Shown here in pieces: positions 17,411-26,385 of a DNA stretch of 64,000 nucleotides. A model generated the notes under the pieces. The model was not told where the DNA came from. It saw only the letters and a program-made list of their open reading frames with translations, and ran no database searches. Numbering within the stretch: the stretch's first letter is position 1; each line of letters begins with the position of its first letter. A program made the position numbers and the translations under genes. This stretch comes from Rothia amarae (lineage in GTDB: Bacteria > Actinomycetota > Actinomycetes > Actinomycetales > Micrococcaceae): assembly GCF_014705945.2 (NCBI RefSeq), contig NZ_CP061538.1:1302001-1366000 (forward strand). The letters are read 5' to 3'.

Positions 17411-17440
17411 TTGACACTTTGTTTTACATCACATTATAAA
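17411..17440 (+). promoter_or_regulatory. Strong sigma-70-like promoter upstream of lactate permease
   Basis: Perfect -35 TTGACA at 17411-17416 and -10 TATAAA at 17435-17440, spacing 18. Start would be near 17447, giving a 5' leader of about 250 bases before the permease ATG. Confidence 0.6.
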
Positions 17441-17529
17441 TGTTTCTAAATGTTAATTATTCCGCCATATAAAGCTCATCACACTTTTTAAACGGACGGC
17501 AGCTTCATGTCTTTAGCATGAAATAGGTT

Positions 17530-17557
17530 AGCTACATAAATCCGTTGAAATGTAGCT
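17530..17557. repeat. Inverted repeat in the lactate permease leader
   Basis: Perfect 8-bp arms AGCTACAT/ATGTAGCT around a 12-base loop, just after a second hairpin TTCATG/CATGAA at about 17504-17524. It could be an operator or a leader-RNA structure. Confidence 0.5.
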
Positions 17558-17698
17558 TTAGTGTAGATTGACTCTAATTACTTCCGTAGCTGAGTTCATT
17601 ATTTTTCTAGAGAGCAAGGGGGAAATTTCTATCTGTACACTCAGGTTTGACGATATTTTTCCTCTCAGACCAAAACCTCTTGAAAAGGAATCTCACAC

Positions 17699-19324
17699 AT
17701 GTGGCAGCAGGTCTATGATCCTCTGGGCTCTCCCTATCTTTCCGCACTGGTCGCGGCTATTCCGATTATTATTTTCCTCTTGGGGCTGACCGTCCTCAAA
17801 TGGTCCGGCCTCAACGCAGCAATAGTTTCTCTCATAACAACTGTTGTTCTAGCCGTCTTTGTGTTCCACATGCCTCTTGCGGCGTCTCTTTCCGCCTCGG
17901 GGTACGGCGTTCTAAACGGCCTGTGGCCCATCGGCTGGATTGTTTTGATGGCTGTGTGGCTTTACAGAATCACTGTTCGAGCCGGGAATTTTACCGTAAT
18001 TAAGGGATCGATCTCCGCTATCTCCGCAGATCAACGACTTCAGGTTTTGCTCATTGCTTTTTGCTTCGGCGGCTTCCTTGAAGGCGCTGCTGGATTCGGT
18101 ATTCCGATTGCTATCTGTGCCGCACTACTCGTCACCTTGGGTTTCAACCCGATTAAAGCGTCCCTCTACTCTTTGATTGCCAACGTAGCGTCCGGTGCTT
18201 ACGGTGCAATCGGTATCCCTGTAATAGTTGGCGCTAAACAAGGTGGCGTAGACCCTTCAGCTCTTAACGCGGAAATGGTGCCGGTCTTGCAAATTATCAG
18301 CGTCTTTATTCCGCTGCTCATTGTTCTTGTACAAGACGGCTTACGAGGAGTTCGCCAGGTTGGCTGGGTAGCGCTCGTCATAGGTATCGTCGTTTCTGGT
18401 CTGCAAGCTCTTATTCTCACTACAGTCGGTCCTGAACTCGTCGATATTGTTCCTCCGCTGGTTGGGTTAGTAATTCTTGCTCTTATCTGCATGAAATGGC
18501 AACCTTCCTATATCTACCGCGAGGAAAATGCACCTGCTTTGGAACACGAATCAAACACTTCGTTCAAGGCTAGTGAAATCCTCAAGGCATGGAGCCCCTT
18601 CTTAATTCTCTCTGGATTCATTCTTTTGTGGTCCGTTCCTGCAGTGAAAGCTCTATGGGGCGAAAAAGGTCTATTGGCATGGAGCAATATCAAGATTCAG
18701 ATGCCAGCATTGCACCAGAAAATTGAGCAGGTTGCCCCCATTGTTCAGACTCCGAAACCAATGACAGCCGTTTACACCTGGTCCATTATCGGCGCTTCAG
18801 GTACAGCTATTTTGCTTGCTGTTTTACTCACTGTCGTTGTTTCTAACATTTCATGGAAAGAAGCTGGTGAAGAATTCAAGGGCGCTATCTTGCAGCTGTG
18901 GAAGCCTGTAGTCATGATTTGCTTGGTGATGGCAGTTGCTAACGTTATGAACTTTGGCGGCATGAGCTCATCCATTGCGTTGGCGGTGGCAAAGACTGGA
19001 TTCATATTCCCCTTCCTCTCCCCCGTCATCGGCTGGATTGGCGTGTTTGTAACCGGTTCGGTAGTCAATAACAACACCCTCTTCGCTGCTCTACAGGCAA
19101 CGACGGCACAGCAGATTGGTGCAAGCCCGAACCTCCTTGTTGCTGCCAATACCGCTGGTGGTGTCGTGGCGAAGATGGTTTCGCCCCAGTCGATTGCAAT
19201 CGCTGCGGCATCGGTTAACATGGCGGGAGAGGAGGCAAAGATTACAAATGCGGCCATCAAATACAGCTTGGCACTGTTGGCCATCATGTGCATCTGGGTT
19301 TTTGCTCTCTCCTTCATCTTCTAA
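17699..19324 (+). CDS. lctP: L-lactate permease, LctP/LldP family
   Basis: Lactate:proton symporter of the LctP family, 541 residues, about 12-14 membrane segments. Family features seen: LSASGYGVLNGLWPIGWIV near the N-terminus, FLEGAAGFGIPIAICAALLV, ASGAYGAIGIPVIVGA, GGMSSSIALAVAKTG, and the C-terminal NTAGGVVAKMVSPQSIAIA. The ATG has AAAAGGAA about 9 bases upstream. It is transcribed away from ldh and ends at a strong hairpin. Direction of transport (uptake or export) cannot be read from the sequence. Confidence 0.94.
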   Translation: MWQQVYDPLGSPYLSALVAAIPIIIFLLGLTVLKWSGLNAAIVSLITTVVLAVFVFHMPLAASLSASGYGVLNGLWPIGWIVLMAVWLYRITVRAGNFTVIKGSISAISADQRLQVLLIAFCFGGFLEGAAGFGIPIAICAALLVTLGFNPIKASLYSLIANVASGAYGAIGIPVIVGAKQGGVDPSALNAEMVPVLQIISVFIPLLIVLVQDGLRGVRQVGWVALVIGIVVSGLQALILTTVGPELVDIVPPLVGLVILALICMKWQPSYIYREENAPALEHESNTSFKASEILKAWSPFLILSGFILLWSVPAVKALWGEKGLLAWSNIKIQMPALHQKIEQVAPIVQTPKPMTAVYTWSIIGASGTAILLAVLLTVVVSNISWKEAGEEFKGAILQLWKPVVMICLVMAVANVMNFGGMSSSIALAVAKTGFIFPFLSPVIGWIGVFVTGSVVNNNTLFAALQATTAQQIGASPNLLVAANTAGGVVAKMVSPQSIAIAAASVNMAGEEAKITNAAIKYSLALLAIMCIWVFALSFIF

Positions 19325-19350
19325 GAGATATTAAATTCAAAATAAAGTGT

Positions 19351-19378
19351 GAGCCCCGTAATTGAAAGTACGGGGCTC
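19351..19378 (+). terminator. Terminator of the lactate permease gene
   Basis: Perfect stem GAGCCCCGTA/TACGGGGCTC with an 8-base loop, 26 bases after the stop, followed by CTCTTATC. Confidence 0.8.
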
Positions 19379-19402
19379 CTCTTATCACCAGAAGATATCA
19401 AC

Positions 19403-19437
19403 AAAAAAGAGCCCCACATTCTGTGGAGCTCTTTTTT
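19403..19437. terminator. Bidirectional terminator between permease gene and tRNA-Leu
   Basis: Stem AAAAAAGAGC/GCTCTTTTTT extended by CCCACA/TGTGGA, with T-runs on both strands. It serves the tRNA gene read from the minus strand. Confidence 0.85.
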
Positions 19438-19449
19438 ATATATACTTTG

Positions 19450-19536
19450 TGCGCGGAGGGGGACTTGAACCCCCACCCTCGATATATGAGGACTAGCACC
19501 TCAAGCTAGCGCGTCTGCCTATTCCGCCACCCGCGC
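19450..19536 (-). tRNA. tRNA-Leu (GAG)
   Basis: Class II tRNA of 87 bases including the discriminator. Acceptor GCGCGGG pairs with TCCGCGC. Anticodon stem CTAGC/GCTAG encloses the loop TTGAGGT, giving anticodon GAG. A long variable arm and the T-arm GGGGGTTCAAGTCCCCC are present. CCA is not encoded. Confidence 0.95.
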
Positions 19537-19715
19537 AGGTGATGTTTTAGATAAGTTTTTTCAAACCTCTCTTGGCAACAGGTAATAATTTACACGGGTA
19601 TCTGAAGGGACGCAAATCGAGGCGACCTCTTTTGGAGTGTTTCGCACCACAACTTCATGTAAGGTCGCCTTCAGAAAGAAGCCCCACCTATTTATAGTCC
19701 AGATGTATCTGTTGC

Positions 19716-19721
19716 TACATT
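19716..19721 (+). promoter_or_regulatory. Likely -10 box for a leaderless pepN transcript
   Basis: TACATT ends exactly 6 bases before the GTG at 19728, and no SD is present. The spacing equals that seen before several other genes in this window. Confidence 0.45.
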
Positions 19722-19727
19722 ATTTCT

Positions 19728-22373
19728 GTGAACAATGAAAATCTTACTCAGCAAGAAGCCAGTGAGCGAGCAAACCTCCTCACCGTCGATACCTACGATG
19801 TGCACGTCGACCTTACCTACGCGTCCGATACGACGTTCGACTCCTACCCCACGGTTACCACCGTGAAATTCGCGGCCCAGGAAGGTGGGTCAACGTTCAT
19901 CGACTACATCCACCACTCTGTCGATTCAGTAAAACTCAATGGTCGGCATCTCAACGTCAACGACGTCGTTGAAGGCTCACGCATCATCCTCAAGAATTTG
20001 GCTAAAGAAAATATATTAACCATTCACGGCAGATCTTATTTTTCTCGTTCTGGCGAGGGAATGCACCGGTTTATCGACCCCAGCGACCAGCGCACCTATC
20101 TCTATACCCAGTACGAACCAGCCGATGCTCGACGCGTCTTTCCGAACTTTGAACAGCCAGACCTCAAAGCAGTTTTCAATTTCCGCATTACCGCCCCTAA
20201 AAATTGGGTGGTCAGCTCCAACGCCGAGTTAGAACGCACCGTTGAGGATCCTTCTGATAGCTCGATTACAAAACGAGTCTTCAAGTCAACAGAGCGAATC
20301 TCGACGTATATCACCACTATTTTGGCGGGTGAATACTTTGTAGCAACGGACCGATACGAGCCTCAATCCGCAATCAATTCGGGGGCGATGCCACTAGTGG
20401 CGTACTGCCGCCAATCCCTTAAAGAGCACTTTGACTCTGACGACATTTTCAGCGTTACCAAAGCAGGTCTCGACTTCTTCCAGGACCTCTTTGATTATCC
20501 CTACCCTTACCCCAAATACGAGCAAGCATTTGTGCCGGAATATAACTTGGGCGCAATGGAAAACCCCGGCATGGTTACATTTACCGAGAACTATCTGTTT
20601 GAATCCGGGGCGACTGAAGCCCAGCTAGAGGCGCGTGCGAACGTCATTTGCCACGAAATGAGCCATATGTGGTTTGGTGACCTCGTCACGATGAAATGGT
20701 GGAATGATCTTTGGCTGAAAGAGTCGTTTGCCGAGTTCATGGGAACTCTGGGATCAAAACAAGCAGGGCAGTTCGACGAGGCATGGGTAACCTTCGCCAA
20801 CAGTCGTAAGGCATGGGCTTATACTCAAGACCAGATGCCGACCACCCACCCCATCGTGGCTGAAATTCCCCATCTTGAAGCTGCAAAACAGAATTTTGAC
20901 GGTATTACCTACGCCAAGGGTTCATCAGCTCTCAAACAGCTTGTTGCCTACGTAGGTTTTGAAACTTTCATCCAAGCCGCCCGTCTTTATTTCAAACGCT
21001 TTGCCGGTGGCAACACCACTCTGAATGATTTCCTCACCGTGCTCGATGAAGTTTCTGAACGAGACGTCATTACCTGGGCATCAGCCTGGTTGCAGACCAA
21101 AGGTCTATCGAAGCTCTACGCGCATCGACGATACGACAAAGCAGGAAACCTCCTCAAACTTGAGGTGGAGCAGCAACTACCTGCAGCCGTGTCCCCTAGC
21201 ATAGGACGCCCCCACCAGCTCAATATTGGCACCTTCAAGCTCCAGGACTCCAAGCTAGAACTCACTGACACCATACCGCTGGAAATCCCTGCTGGCGACC
21301 ATTCGCTCGTGACTGTACCGCTCTCGGAGAGCCAGAAACTTTCTGTTACTGAAGCCGATGCCATTTTGCTCAACACAGAAGATCTCACCTACGCAAAAGT
21401 AGTTGTCAGCCCAGAGAATGGGCGGGCAACCGCCCTCCAATATGTCTCGACTGTCTCAGATTCTCTGTCCCGTGGGCTCATCTGGGGTAGCCTCTGGAAC
21501 CAGGTGCGCGATGCCGAACTAGAAGTTCACGAGTTCCTCGTCGCCGTCGAGAATAGCTTGGCTCAAGAAAAATCAGCCACCCTGCTGACCAGCATTACCT
21601 CCCAGGCGCAAACAGCAATTGCACACTACGTCCCCGCTGAACAACGTTTACCCCTGTGGGATTCGCTCCTAGCAGCTCTCAAGAAGGCAAGTGCCTCTGC
21701 GGAACCAGGAAGCGACCAGCAGCTCATTCTAATCCGCGCCATTCTTTCGGTAGCAGCCCATACTCCTGAGGGGAAAGAGGTTGCCGAACTATTCGCCCCG
21801 GGTGCAGTTGTTGGCTCCACAGCAGAAACCGATAGATTCCCAGGCATGCATCTGAATCCCACCCTTGGATGGTCTGCACTCAAGGCACTTGCATGCCTTA
21901 ACGAAACCACCGAAGATATCCTGCAGCAAGCTCAAGCCCACACAGCCAGCGCCCTCGGAGACCGAGGATACGCGGAGGCTAGTGCTTCCCTTCCCCAGCG
22001 GGAGAACAAAGTGAATGCGTTTCATCGCGTCCTTACTGACTCAGAGCTGTCTAACGATATTCTCACCGCTACAGCACGTGGTTTCCAACACGGCTCTTCC
22101 ACTTTGAGGGAAGGACTAGACCTGCAATATTTCGATGCCCTACTGAATACCTGGCAGGAAAAATCCATTGGAATGGCATCGCGTGTGATCCTAGGCCTTT
22201 ACCCCCAGGTAAACATTGCCGACGGAAAGGGGGACAATAATCCTGTCGTAAGGCAGACCAAAGAATGGCTCGATAAACATCCTCAAGCACCTTCTGCCCT
22301 CCGCCGTCTGCTGCTCGAACTCCTCGATGACGCACAGCGAGCCCTGCGTGGTCAGCATTTCAACCAGGGGTAG
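19728..22373 (+). CDS. pepN: Aminopeptidase N (M1 family)
   Basis: Zinc aminopeptidase that trims N-terminal residues from peptides in the cytosol. 881 residues. N-terminal beta domain (1-200), catalytic thermolysin-like domain with the exopeptidase motif LGAMENPGMV and zinc site VICHEMSHMWFGD followed by the distal glutamate in WLKESFAEF, and an ERAP1-like helical C-terminal half. GTG start at 19728 without an SD. A terminator hairpin follows 65 bases after the stop. Nothing missing. Confidence 0.95.
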   Translation: MNNENLTQQEASERANLLTVDTYDVHVDLTYASDTTFDSYPTVTTVKFAAQEGGSTFIDYIHHSVDSVKLNGRHLNVNDVVEGSRIILKNLAKENILTIHGRSYFSRSGEGMHRFIDPSDQRTYLYTQYEPADARRVFPNFEQPDLKAVFNFRITAPKNWVVSSNAELERTVEDPSDSSITKRVFKSTERISTYITTILAGEYFVATDRYEPQSAINSGAMPLVAYCRQSLKEHFDSDDIFSVTKAGLDFFQDLFDYPYPYPKYEQAFVPEYNLGAMENPGMVTFTENYLFESGATEAQLEARANVICHEMSHMWFGDLVTMKWWNDLWLKESFAEFMGTLGSKQAGQFDEAWVTFANSRKAWAYTQDQMPTTHPIVAEIPHLEAAKQNFDGITYAKGSSALKQLVAYVGFETFIQAARLYFKRFAGGNTTLNDFLTVLDEVSERDVITWASAWLQTKGLSKLYAHRRYDKAGNLLKLEVEQQLPAAVSPSIGRPHQLNIGTFKLQDSKLELTDTIPLEIPAGDHSLVTVPLSESQKLSVTEADAILLNTEDLTYAKVVVSPENGRATALQYVSTVSDSLSRGLIWGSLWNQVRDAELEVHEFLVAVENSLAQEKSATLLTSITSQAQTAIAHYVPAEQRLPLWDSLLAALKKASASAEPGSDQQLILIRAILSVAAHTPEGKEVAELFAPGAVVGSTAETDRFPGMHLNPTLGWSALKALACLNETTEDILQQAQAHTASALGDRGYAEASASLPQRENKVNAFHRVLTDSELSNDILTATARGFQHGSSTLREGLDLQYFDALLNTWQEKSIGMASRVILGLYPQVNIADGKGDNNPVVRQTKEWLDKHPQAPSALRRLLLELLDDAQRALRGQHFNQG

Positions 22374-22437
22374 AGCATTATTTGATTCATATTCCTTACT
22401 TACTCTGAGAGCTCTCTGAGAAAAAGTAAAGATAAGA

Positions 22438-22476
22438 GCCGGTTTGACATGATAAGCACTGTCAAACCGGCTTTTT
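22438..22476 (+). terminator. Terminator of pepN
   Basis: Perfect 12-bp stem GCCGGTTTGACA/TGTCAAACCGGC followed by TTTTT. Confidence 0.85.
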
Positions 22477-22525
22477 CGTGAGAAGCTATAACTTGAGAAA
22501 ATGCGATAAAAAGAAGGAGCACGCC

Positions 22526-23671
22526 TTGACCGATTACTCACTCGGAGATCGCGGAACCCTCAGGGTTATTACCGATGATTACTACGATGCCGAGATTCTT
22601 CAGGTCTTTGAGGAGCTCCAAATTGATCGAGAAAAGGTGTGGAACGGTGAAGCACGACTTATTCCTGAACCTAATAATCCCTATGAACCCAATAGCATTG
22701 CCGTCTATATAGACGACATCAAAATAGGACGTCTCTCCCCTGCCGATTCTGCCGAGTACTGGAAACCCATTACTCGAGTCGTGGCATCAGGTTACGACGC
22801 TATCGCGCACCTGCAGCTTTCTGCCGTCCTGCGACGACGCGACGGAGAAAGCTTCATTGAGAGCGAGGGGCTACTATCTCTCAGCCCTGCCCATTCCCTC
22901 TTTCCCTTGAATCAGGCACCCACGCAGGCTACTTTGCTCCCGCAAGGTCCATCTATGAAGGTCCTGGATGAGAAGGATTACGCGGAGTACCTTCACAGCA
23001 TTTTGCCGCCCAGCGGCGAAGGCCGGGTTATCCTCTCTCTAGAAGTCAACGCACTTCGTCAGCCTGATGGCAGTTTTATTGACTCTGTCGAAGTCTTCCA
23101 CGATCGCAAGAAAGTGGGCAGGCTAAGCACCCAGATGTCTGAGCAACTTGCCCCTGTCATTCGTTATGCGTTTGAGCGCAACAAGCTCACCAGTGCGTGG
23201 GGAACTATCCGAGGCAATGCCTTTGAACTTTCGCTGACCGTTCAAGCGGTTAGAGCCTCAGAACTTCCTGCCGAATGGTTCGAAGAATTGCCCAACAATG
23301 TTCCTGAGCTTCTGCCTGAAACCGAAAATTTTAAGGTTCCGGAGTCATACGAACCAACAGAGGGTGAACTAAATCGCCAGAATCTATCAAAGAAAAAACG
23401 CGGTTTGGTGGGATCGTTCTCAGTAGGAGGAGGCACAGCCTCTGATAGCCCCGGTTCAGTGGAGGTGAAGAGCGGTGCTGGTGTAGAAAACCCCAATCGT
23501 CGTATTGCCTTGCTCCTGGGCATTGTAGGGGCGCTCATCCTGATCGGCGGTGTGTTCGTGGTCTTCGCAGAACCGATGTTGGGCATCTTGGCAATAGTGC
23601 TAGGAGCTTCCATTGTTTTCCTCGGTCTTTTCATGGGACGACCCCCTATGGAAGCTACCTCTGACCAGTAA
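22526..23671 (+). CDS. Membrane protein with two HIRAN-like domains, function unknown
   Basis: 381 residues from the TTG at 22526-22528, chosen because AAGGAG lies 6 bases before it; the frame is open 16 codons further upstream. Residues about 35-110 carry a HIRAN-like core (NPYEPNSIAVYIDDIKIGRL). A second, weaker copy lies at about 160-235 (DSVEVFHDRKKVGRLSTQM). A Pro/Glu-rich linker and basic KKKRGLVG precede two C-terminal hydrophobic helices (LLLGIVGALILIGGVFVVFA and the next), so the HIRAN parts should face the cytosol from the membrane. HIRAN domains occur in helicase-like DNA repair proteins and as stand-alone domains; a membrane tether is unusual. No partner gene is adjacent. Confidence 0.75.
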   Translation: MTDYSLGDRGTLRVITDDYYDAEILQVFEELQIDREKVWNGEARLIPEPNNPYEPNSIAVYIDDIKIGRLSPADSAEYWKPITRVVASGYDAIAHLQLSAVLRRRDGESFIESEGLLSLSPAHSLFPLNQAPTQATLLPQGPSMKVLDEKDYAEYLHSILPPSGEGRVILSLEVNALRQPDGSFIDSVEVFHDRKKVGRLSTQMSEQLAPVIRYAFERNKLTSAWGTIRGNAFELSLTVQAVRASELPAEWFEELPNNVPELLPETENFKVPESYEPTEGELNRQNLSKKKRGLVGSFSVGGGTASDSPGSVEVKSGAGVENPNRRIALLLGIVGALILIGGVFVVFAEPMLGILAIVLGASIVFLGLFMGRPPMEATSDQ

Positions 23672-23687
23672 CTGTCAGATATCCCAT

Positions 23688-23731
23688 ACAGGAAAGGGGC
23701 TGTTCACCTCAGTGAACAGCCCCTTTCCTGT
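23688..23731. terminator. Bidirectional terminator between HIRAN-like gene and LCP gene
   Basis: Nearly perfect 20-bp stem built on ACAGGAAAGGGGCTGTTCAC with a 4-base loop, between convergent genes. Confidence 0.85.
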
Positions 23732-23764
23732 GTGAGCACTCAGAAATTCTGAGCTACTTCATCG

Positions 23765-24928
23765 TTAGTCTTCCCCGTAACGAGAAATGTAATCGCTCAT
23801 CGTACCGTTGGTAAGAGATTGGCTGAGATCAGAGGTAGCTGCTTGGTCTAGCACCACGATGGACTGACCATCTGCTGACCAGCCTGTGCCAGCGTTGGGA
23901 AGAGTCATCATATGAAGATTTACTCCTCCGCTGCCAATATAGGGAGCCGCAATCTTGGCGATTTCACCGGCCGATAAACCGGAATCGACCGTGACATAGG
24001 GAGAAATAGTTTCAACCATTGACTTGAACTGAGTTGCATTTTCGAAGGCGCCCTTGCTCTTGATGGTATCAAGCAACCCATTCATATAGATTCGCTGGTT
24101 ACGGACGCGCTGGTAATCGCCGTCGCTAAACTGATAGCGCTGACGAACGAATTGAAGAGCCTGATCGCCGTTCAAGTGCATAGGACCCTGGGTAAAGGTG
24201 TAGTCATCGGTTTGGAAGTTCAACGGAACCTGCACGGTCACGCCACCCAGCTCATCTGTGAGACCCTTAAATCCGGCGAAATCAATTTCGGCGATATGAT
24301 CGATTCGAGTACCCAAGAGCTGTTCAATGGTGGCTACCTGAAGGTCAAGACCGCCGTAGTTGAGTCCGGCATTAATCTTTGCAGAACCGTACCCAGGAAT
24401 ATTCACCCAGGTATCGCGCATAATCGAAATGAGATATGCATCTGAGCCGTCTTTGGGTACGTGCAATAGCATGATGGTATCGGCGCGCTGTCCGCTCACA
24501 GTAGCTGCCTCGGCAGAACCGGCACGCGAGTCGCTGCCTAGCAACAGAATATCGGTAGCACCCGTTTCTGCAGGACGCGCGGTCACTTTGCCGTTTTCAA
24601 CGCTGTCCGCAATGCCATTACCGTTTTTGTCGTTCTCGGTAGCGTTGTTTTTTCCGGCGTCGTTTGTAACGGTGGCGTCTTTAGAAAGAGCCTCTTTATC
24701 TGCCTGAACCTTTTTGGTGAATTCATCCACTTTCGCTACATTCCCGTCATCAGCCGGGAACTCGCTACCAGAGAATTTCTCTGTGCCATTGTTCCAAGCA
24801 GCTCCGATGGATGCGATATAGGCGCATCCACCAATACCTAGAAGCAACACAATCGCCAGGATGATGCCAGCTATAAGTTTCCCCCGTTTTTTGCGGGGTG
24901 CGGTTGCCTCTGAACCGGTATGAGACAT
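23765..24928 (-). CDS. LytR-CpsA-Psr family cell-wall glycopolymer transferase
   Basis: Membrane-anchored extracellular enzyme of the LCP family, which attaches teichoic-acid-like or arabinogalactan-like polymers to peptidoglycan. 387 residues. Short basic cytosolic start (PRKKRGK), one membrane helix (about 18-45), a low-complexity linker (about 60-120), then the LCP domain: ILLLGSDSRAGS, QRADTIMLLHVP, ISIMRDTWVNIPGYG, KINAGLNYGG, FVRQRYQFSDGDYQRVRNQ. The Arg and Asp residues that bind the polyprenyl pyrophosphate are present. SD AAGGGAA before the ATG. No other wall-polymer gene is adjacent. Confidence 0.92.
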   Translation of the reverse strand: MSHTGSEATAPRKKRGKLIAGIILAIVLLLGIGGCAYIASIGAAWNNGTEKFSGSEFPADDGNVAKVDEFTKKVQADKEALSKDATVTNDAGKNNATENDKNGNGIADSVENGKVTARPAETGATDILLLGSDSRAGSAEAATVSGQRADTIMLLHVPKDGSDAYLISIMRDTWVNIPGYGSAKINAGLNYGGLDLQVATIEQLLGTRIDHIAEIDFAGFKGLTDELGGVTVQVPLNFQTDDYTFTQGPMHLNGDQALQFVRQRYQFSDGDYQRVRNQRIYMNGLLDTIKSKGAFENATQFKSMVETISPYVTVDSGLSAGEIAKIAAPYIGSGGVNLHMMTLPNAGTGWSADGQSIVVLDQAATSDLSQSLTNGTMSDYISRYGED

Positions 24929-25012
24929 AGTGAATTCCCTTGTACTTTAAGCCAATGAAGCGGACTGGGGCACGACGCCCTTTGTCCCCTATTGTAGTGG
25001 CTCAGATATAAA

Positions 25013-25051
25013 ACACCCCACAACCTGTGATGTTTCACGAGTGTGGGGTGT
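25013..25051 (-). terminator. Terminator of rpmE2
   Basis: Perfect 10-bp stem ACACCCCACA/TGTGGGGTGT, followed on the minus strand by TTTTATATC. Confidence 0.8.
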
Positions 25052-25078
25052 AGCTCTAACCCAAGGTTAGAAAGAAAC

Positions 25079-25336
25079 TTAAGCGGACTTACCGAAGTTC
25101 TTGAAACGAGCGTTGAAGCGCTCCACGCGACCAGCAGAGTCCATGATGCGCTGCTTACCGGTGTAGAACGGGTGTGACTCGGAGGAAATTTCAACCTCAA
25201 CGAGGGGGTACTCGTTGCCGTCTTCCCAAGTCTCAGTCTTATTTGAGGTCATGGTGGACTTGGTGAGGATGGTCTTGCCTGATGCAAGGTCGCGGAATAG
25301 TACCGCGTGGTAATCAGGATGGATTTCTGACTTCAT
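25079..25336 (-). CDS. rpmE2: 50S ribosomal protein L31 type B
   Basis: 85-residue type B L31, the zinc-independent form. It has no CxxC pairs, and carries the typical [19 protein letters not shown] start and [21 protein letters not shown] end. SD AGAAGG 7 bases before the ATG. Type B L31 often replaces the zinc form when zinc is scarce, under Zur control. A palindrome stands 52 bases upstream of the ATG. Located between an LCP gene and an RNA methyltransferase gene on the same strand. Confidence 0.96.
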   Translation of the reverse strand: MKSEIHPDYHAVLFRDLASGKTILTKSTMTSNKTETWEDGNEYPLVEVEISSESHPFYTGKQRIMDSAGRVERFNARFKNFGKSA

Positions 25337-25387
25337 AGTAATACCTTCTTCTATCCCTGGATTTTGCCAGGAACTTTTGAAACGGGT

Positions 25388-25402
25388 TGAGATGTTATCT
25401 CA
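25388..25402. promoter_or_regulatory. Palindrome upstream of rpmE2, possible operator
   Basis: TGAGATGTTATCTCA, perfect 6-bp arms around GTT, 51 bases before the rpmE2 start. It resembles the 15-bp TGA...TCA layout of Zur boxes only at about half the positions, so the regulator is uncertain. Confidence 0.4.
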
Positions 25403-25489
25403 TTGAATGTGCCGGTTAAACTAACCAGCTCTCTACAATAACACCGCTCGTACTCCCCCAGCACGATTTGACCGTGAATATCACCAAAA

Positions 25490-26365
25490 TTATGCTGACT
25501 CAGGCCGAGTCTCCCAGAAAGCTACCGCCGAAGCAGCGGCAACGTTCAGCGAATCAACACCGTTGGACATAGGAATCATGACGGTGTGGGAAGTTTTCTG
25601 CAAAGTACGTGGGTGCAGACCGTGCCCCTCAGTACCCAAGACCAACGCAAGACGCTCGGGGTGCCGTCGGGCTAAGTCCGTCAGAGTTAGCGAATCTTCT
25701 TCCAGAGCTAATGCGGCGGTCGTAAACCCTTGCTCGTGGAGAATATCCAATGCGTCCGGCCACTGCCCCATTCGTGCCCAAGGCACTTGAAAGACAGTAC
25801 CCATCGAAACTCGAATAGAACGACGATACAAAGGATCAGCGCAGCGCGGGGTCACCAAAACTGCATCAACGTTCAATGCTGCTGCCGAGCGAAAAATAGC
25901 CCCCACATTGGTGTGATCCACAATATCTTCCAAGATAGCTACACGCCGCGCGTTCTGCACCAAACCCTTGACCGAGACCGGTTCCGGGCGAATCATCGCT
26001 GCCAGCGCCCCTCGATGAAGGTGAAAACCGGTAACCCGCTCCAATTCATCTTCGGAACCCACATAAGCGGGAGTGTTCGGGTGAGCGTACAAAACATCCG
26101 AAAGGTCATCTGCCCATTTCTCGCTCATGAGAAAGGCATGGGGTGTGTGACCAGTATCTAGCGCCCGTCGAATAACTTTGGAAGATTCGGCGATGTAAAT
26201 ACCCCATTGGGGTTCGCGCAAGGACCGGAGTTTGACGTCGGTAAGCTGCTGAAAATACCGGGCGGTTTCTTCAGGCATCTCATCAAGGGGCATGACAGAA
26301 GGAATGTTCTGAATACGCTGTGAGCGCTCCACAAGATCTTCTGCAGAGAGTTGTTTTTTAGACAC
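25490..26365 (-). CDS. SpoU/TrmH-type RNA 2'-O-methyltransferase
   Basis: SPOUT-class methyltransferase of 291 residues that transfers methyl from SAM to a ribose of tRNA or rRNA. The three SpoU motifs are clear: DHTNVGAIFRSAAAL (motif 1), LALVLGTEGHGL (motif 2) and VMIPMSNGVDSLNVAAASAV (motif 3), which form the trefoil-knot SAM site. An N-terminal substrate-binding domain (about 40-110) starts with VKLRSLREPQWGIYIAESSKV. GTG start. It is 20 bases downstream of an ABC ATPase gene, so probably cotranscribed with it. The exact nucleotide target cannot be deduced. Confidence 0.9.
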   Translation of the reverse strand: MSKKQLSAEDLVERSQRIQNIPSVMPLDEMPEETARYFQQLTDVKLRSLREPQWGIYIAESSKVIRRALDTGHTPHAFLMSEKWADDLSDVLYAHPNTPAYVGSEDELERVTGFHLHRGALAAMIRPEPVSVKGLVQNARRVAILEDIVDHTNVGAIFRSAAALNVDAVLVTPRCADPLYRRSIRVSMGTVFQVPWARMGQWPDALDILHEQGFTTAALALEEDSLTLTDLARRHPERLALVLGTEGHGLHPRTLQKTSHTVMIPMSNGVDSLNVAAASAVAFWETRPESA

Positions 26366-26385
26366 GAGTGCTGATTTTCAGAATC

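Larger units (their letters stand above)
17246..17698. other. 453-base intergenic region between ldh and the lactate permease gene
   Basis: AT-rich divergent regulatory region. It holds a short palindrome GGGTTAAACCC at 17275-17285 near the ldh start, a CCTTC/GAAGG inverted repeat near 17295, a promoter-like TTGACA...TATAAA at 17411-17440 reading toward the permease, and hairpins at about 17504-17524 and 17530-17557. No convincing gene is visible in either strand. Confidence 0.7.

Noticed and set aside
17441-17698. Known riboswitch in the lactate permease leader
   Set aside because: No recognisable conserved core of TPP, FMN, cobalamin, SAM, glycine or other common classes.
25388-25402. Firm call of a Zur box
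   Set aside because: Only about 8 of 15 positions agree with the consensus I know, so only a palindrome is reported.
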